A stretch of DNA of 64,000 bases. Source: Cladorhizidae sp. MBARI D1340-BT2. Taxonomy: Eukaryota; Porifera; Demospongiae; Poecilosclerida; Cladorhizidae. The notes below the pieces were generated by a model. It ran no database searches, was not told the origin of the DNA, and saw only the letters and a list, made by a program, of their open reading frames with translations. The stretch spans positions 20,239,545 through 20,303,544 of the forward strand of contig JAQNBH010000012.1 of the NCBI GenBank assembly GCA_028752905.1, in the 5' to 3' direction. Below are positions 63,559 through 64,000 of this stretch, piece after piece. A program made the position numbers and the translations under genes. Every line of letters starts with the position of its first letter. Position 1 is the stretch's first letter.

Positions 63559-64000
63559 AAATATCAAGATAGAGAACACATAATGAAACCTATCATTCGA
63601 ATCATATCAAGTCCATTACAGTGAAGTGTGCAGAATATTATGGATGTTTCATATCAACAGAGAGCACAGGGAGAGATCTATCTTAATAGCTATATATCAG
63701 GTTTATACAGTGAAGTGTGGAGAATCTATGAAGCTAACCTGTTTAGCATCAAGATAGAGAACACATAGAGAAACCTATCTTGTGATTCTATGTATGCAGA
63801 ATATACGCATGTTTGGTATCAAGAGAGAGAACAGAGAGAGGCCTACCTTTAGAGCTATATATCAAGTCTATTCAGTGAAGTGTGGAGAATCTATGAAGCT
63901 AACATGTTTAGCTCAAGATAGAGAACACTGAGAGATACCTATCTTGCAAGTCCATTACAGTGAAGTGTGCAGAATATATGGATGTTTGGTATCAAGAGAG

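Larger units (their letters stand above)
34409..64000 (-). repeat. Right arm satellite, block 4, long uninterrupted stretch
   Basis: There are 33 registers in 29.6 kb: 35175, 36059, 36967, 37851, 38735, 39619, 40503, 41388, 42272, 43156, 44041, 44925, 45809, 46693, 47577, 48461, 49346, 50230, 51113, 51997, 52881, 53789, 54673, 55557, 56465, 57349, 58232, 59115, 59999, 60882, 61766, 62674 and 63558. Units ending at 36967, 53789, 56465 and 62674 are 908 bp; most others are 883-885 bp. A subfamily absent from the left arm and marked by TATACGCATG and GTTTCATATCAAC first appears near 41.4 kb and becomes common to the right. No gene or transposon is seen here. Confidence 0.97.

Noticed and set aside
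1..64000. CRISPR array or bacterial repeat region
   Set aside because: Repeats are contiguous 884-bp units without short-repeat and unique-spacer alternation, there are no cas genes, and the piggyBac element with apparent introns points to a eukaryote.
1..64000. Ribosomal DNA intergenic spacer repeats
   Set aside because: No 18S, 5.8S, 28S or 5S sequence occurs in 64 kb, and unit structure shows no rRNA promoter or gene remnant that I can recognise.

Overview
This window is eukaryotic satellite DNA, most likely from an invertebrate animal genome. It holds no intact protein gene, rRNA, tRNA or CRISPR array. About 57 of the 64 kb is one AT-rich tandem repeat with a basic period of 884 bp. Eighteen repeat registers run in one orientation (1-15410) and 47 in the other (15411-64000). 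The eukaryotic call rests on the long satellite, its higher-order repeats, and a TTAA-flanked piggyBac-type transposon whose broken transposase gene appears to contain spliceosomal introns. The species cannot be read from the sequence. A sponge- or cnidarian-like genome is only an impression.

Each satellite unit has two parts. A 357-bp core (11-367 in the first unit) is bounded by the perfect inverted decamers TGCCCTAATT and AATTAGGGCA. About 520 bp follow, made of three diverged copies of a ~165-184 bp dimer in which ~95-bp A and ~70-90-bp B half-repeats alternate. Unit length varies in discrete ways: 884 bp is standard; 908 bp units keep an extra 24 bp after the core; 878 bp units carry a small net deletion in the core; and there are +/-1 bp changes in a C/G homopolymer. 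Groups of units recur as blocks (higher-order repeats), for example 5352 bp in the left arm and 2653, 2676 and 3559 bp in the right arm.

The orientation flips once, at 15409-15411, with 2 bp of microhomology. The left arm can pair with the right arm across a ~375-bp spacer, so the region is a very large inverted repeat. Unit variants on the two sides of the flip do not mirror each other, which argues against a simple read-foldback artefact.

The right arm is interrupted by three 2224-bp transposon copies (19743-21966, 25525-27748, 32185-34408). All have the same 16-bp terminal inverted repeats and TTAA target duplications and sit at the same base of the satellite unit. They were therefore multiplied as part of the satellite and not by three insertions. 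Inside each is a decayed piggyBac transposase: an N-terminal exon, an acidic and proline/serine/glutamine-rich linker, and the C-terminal cysteine-rich DNA-binding domain, with in-frame stops and no catalytic DDD domain. The 3' half of the element is three ~340-bp tandem repeats, each holding two 70-bp subrepeats. The element is non-autonomous and its only visible ongoing spread is by satellite amplification.
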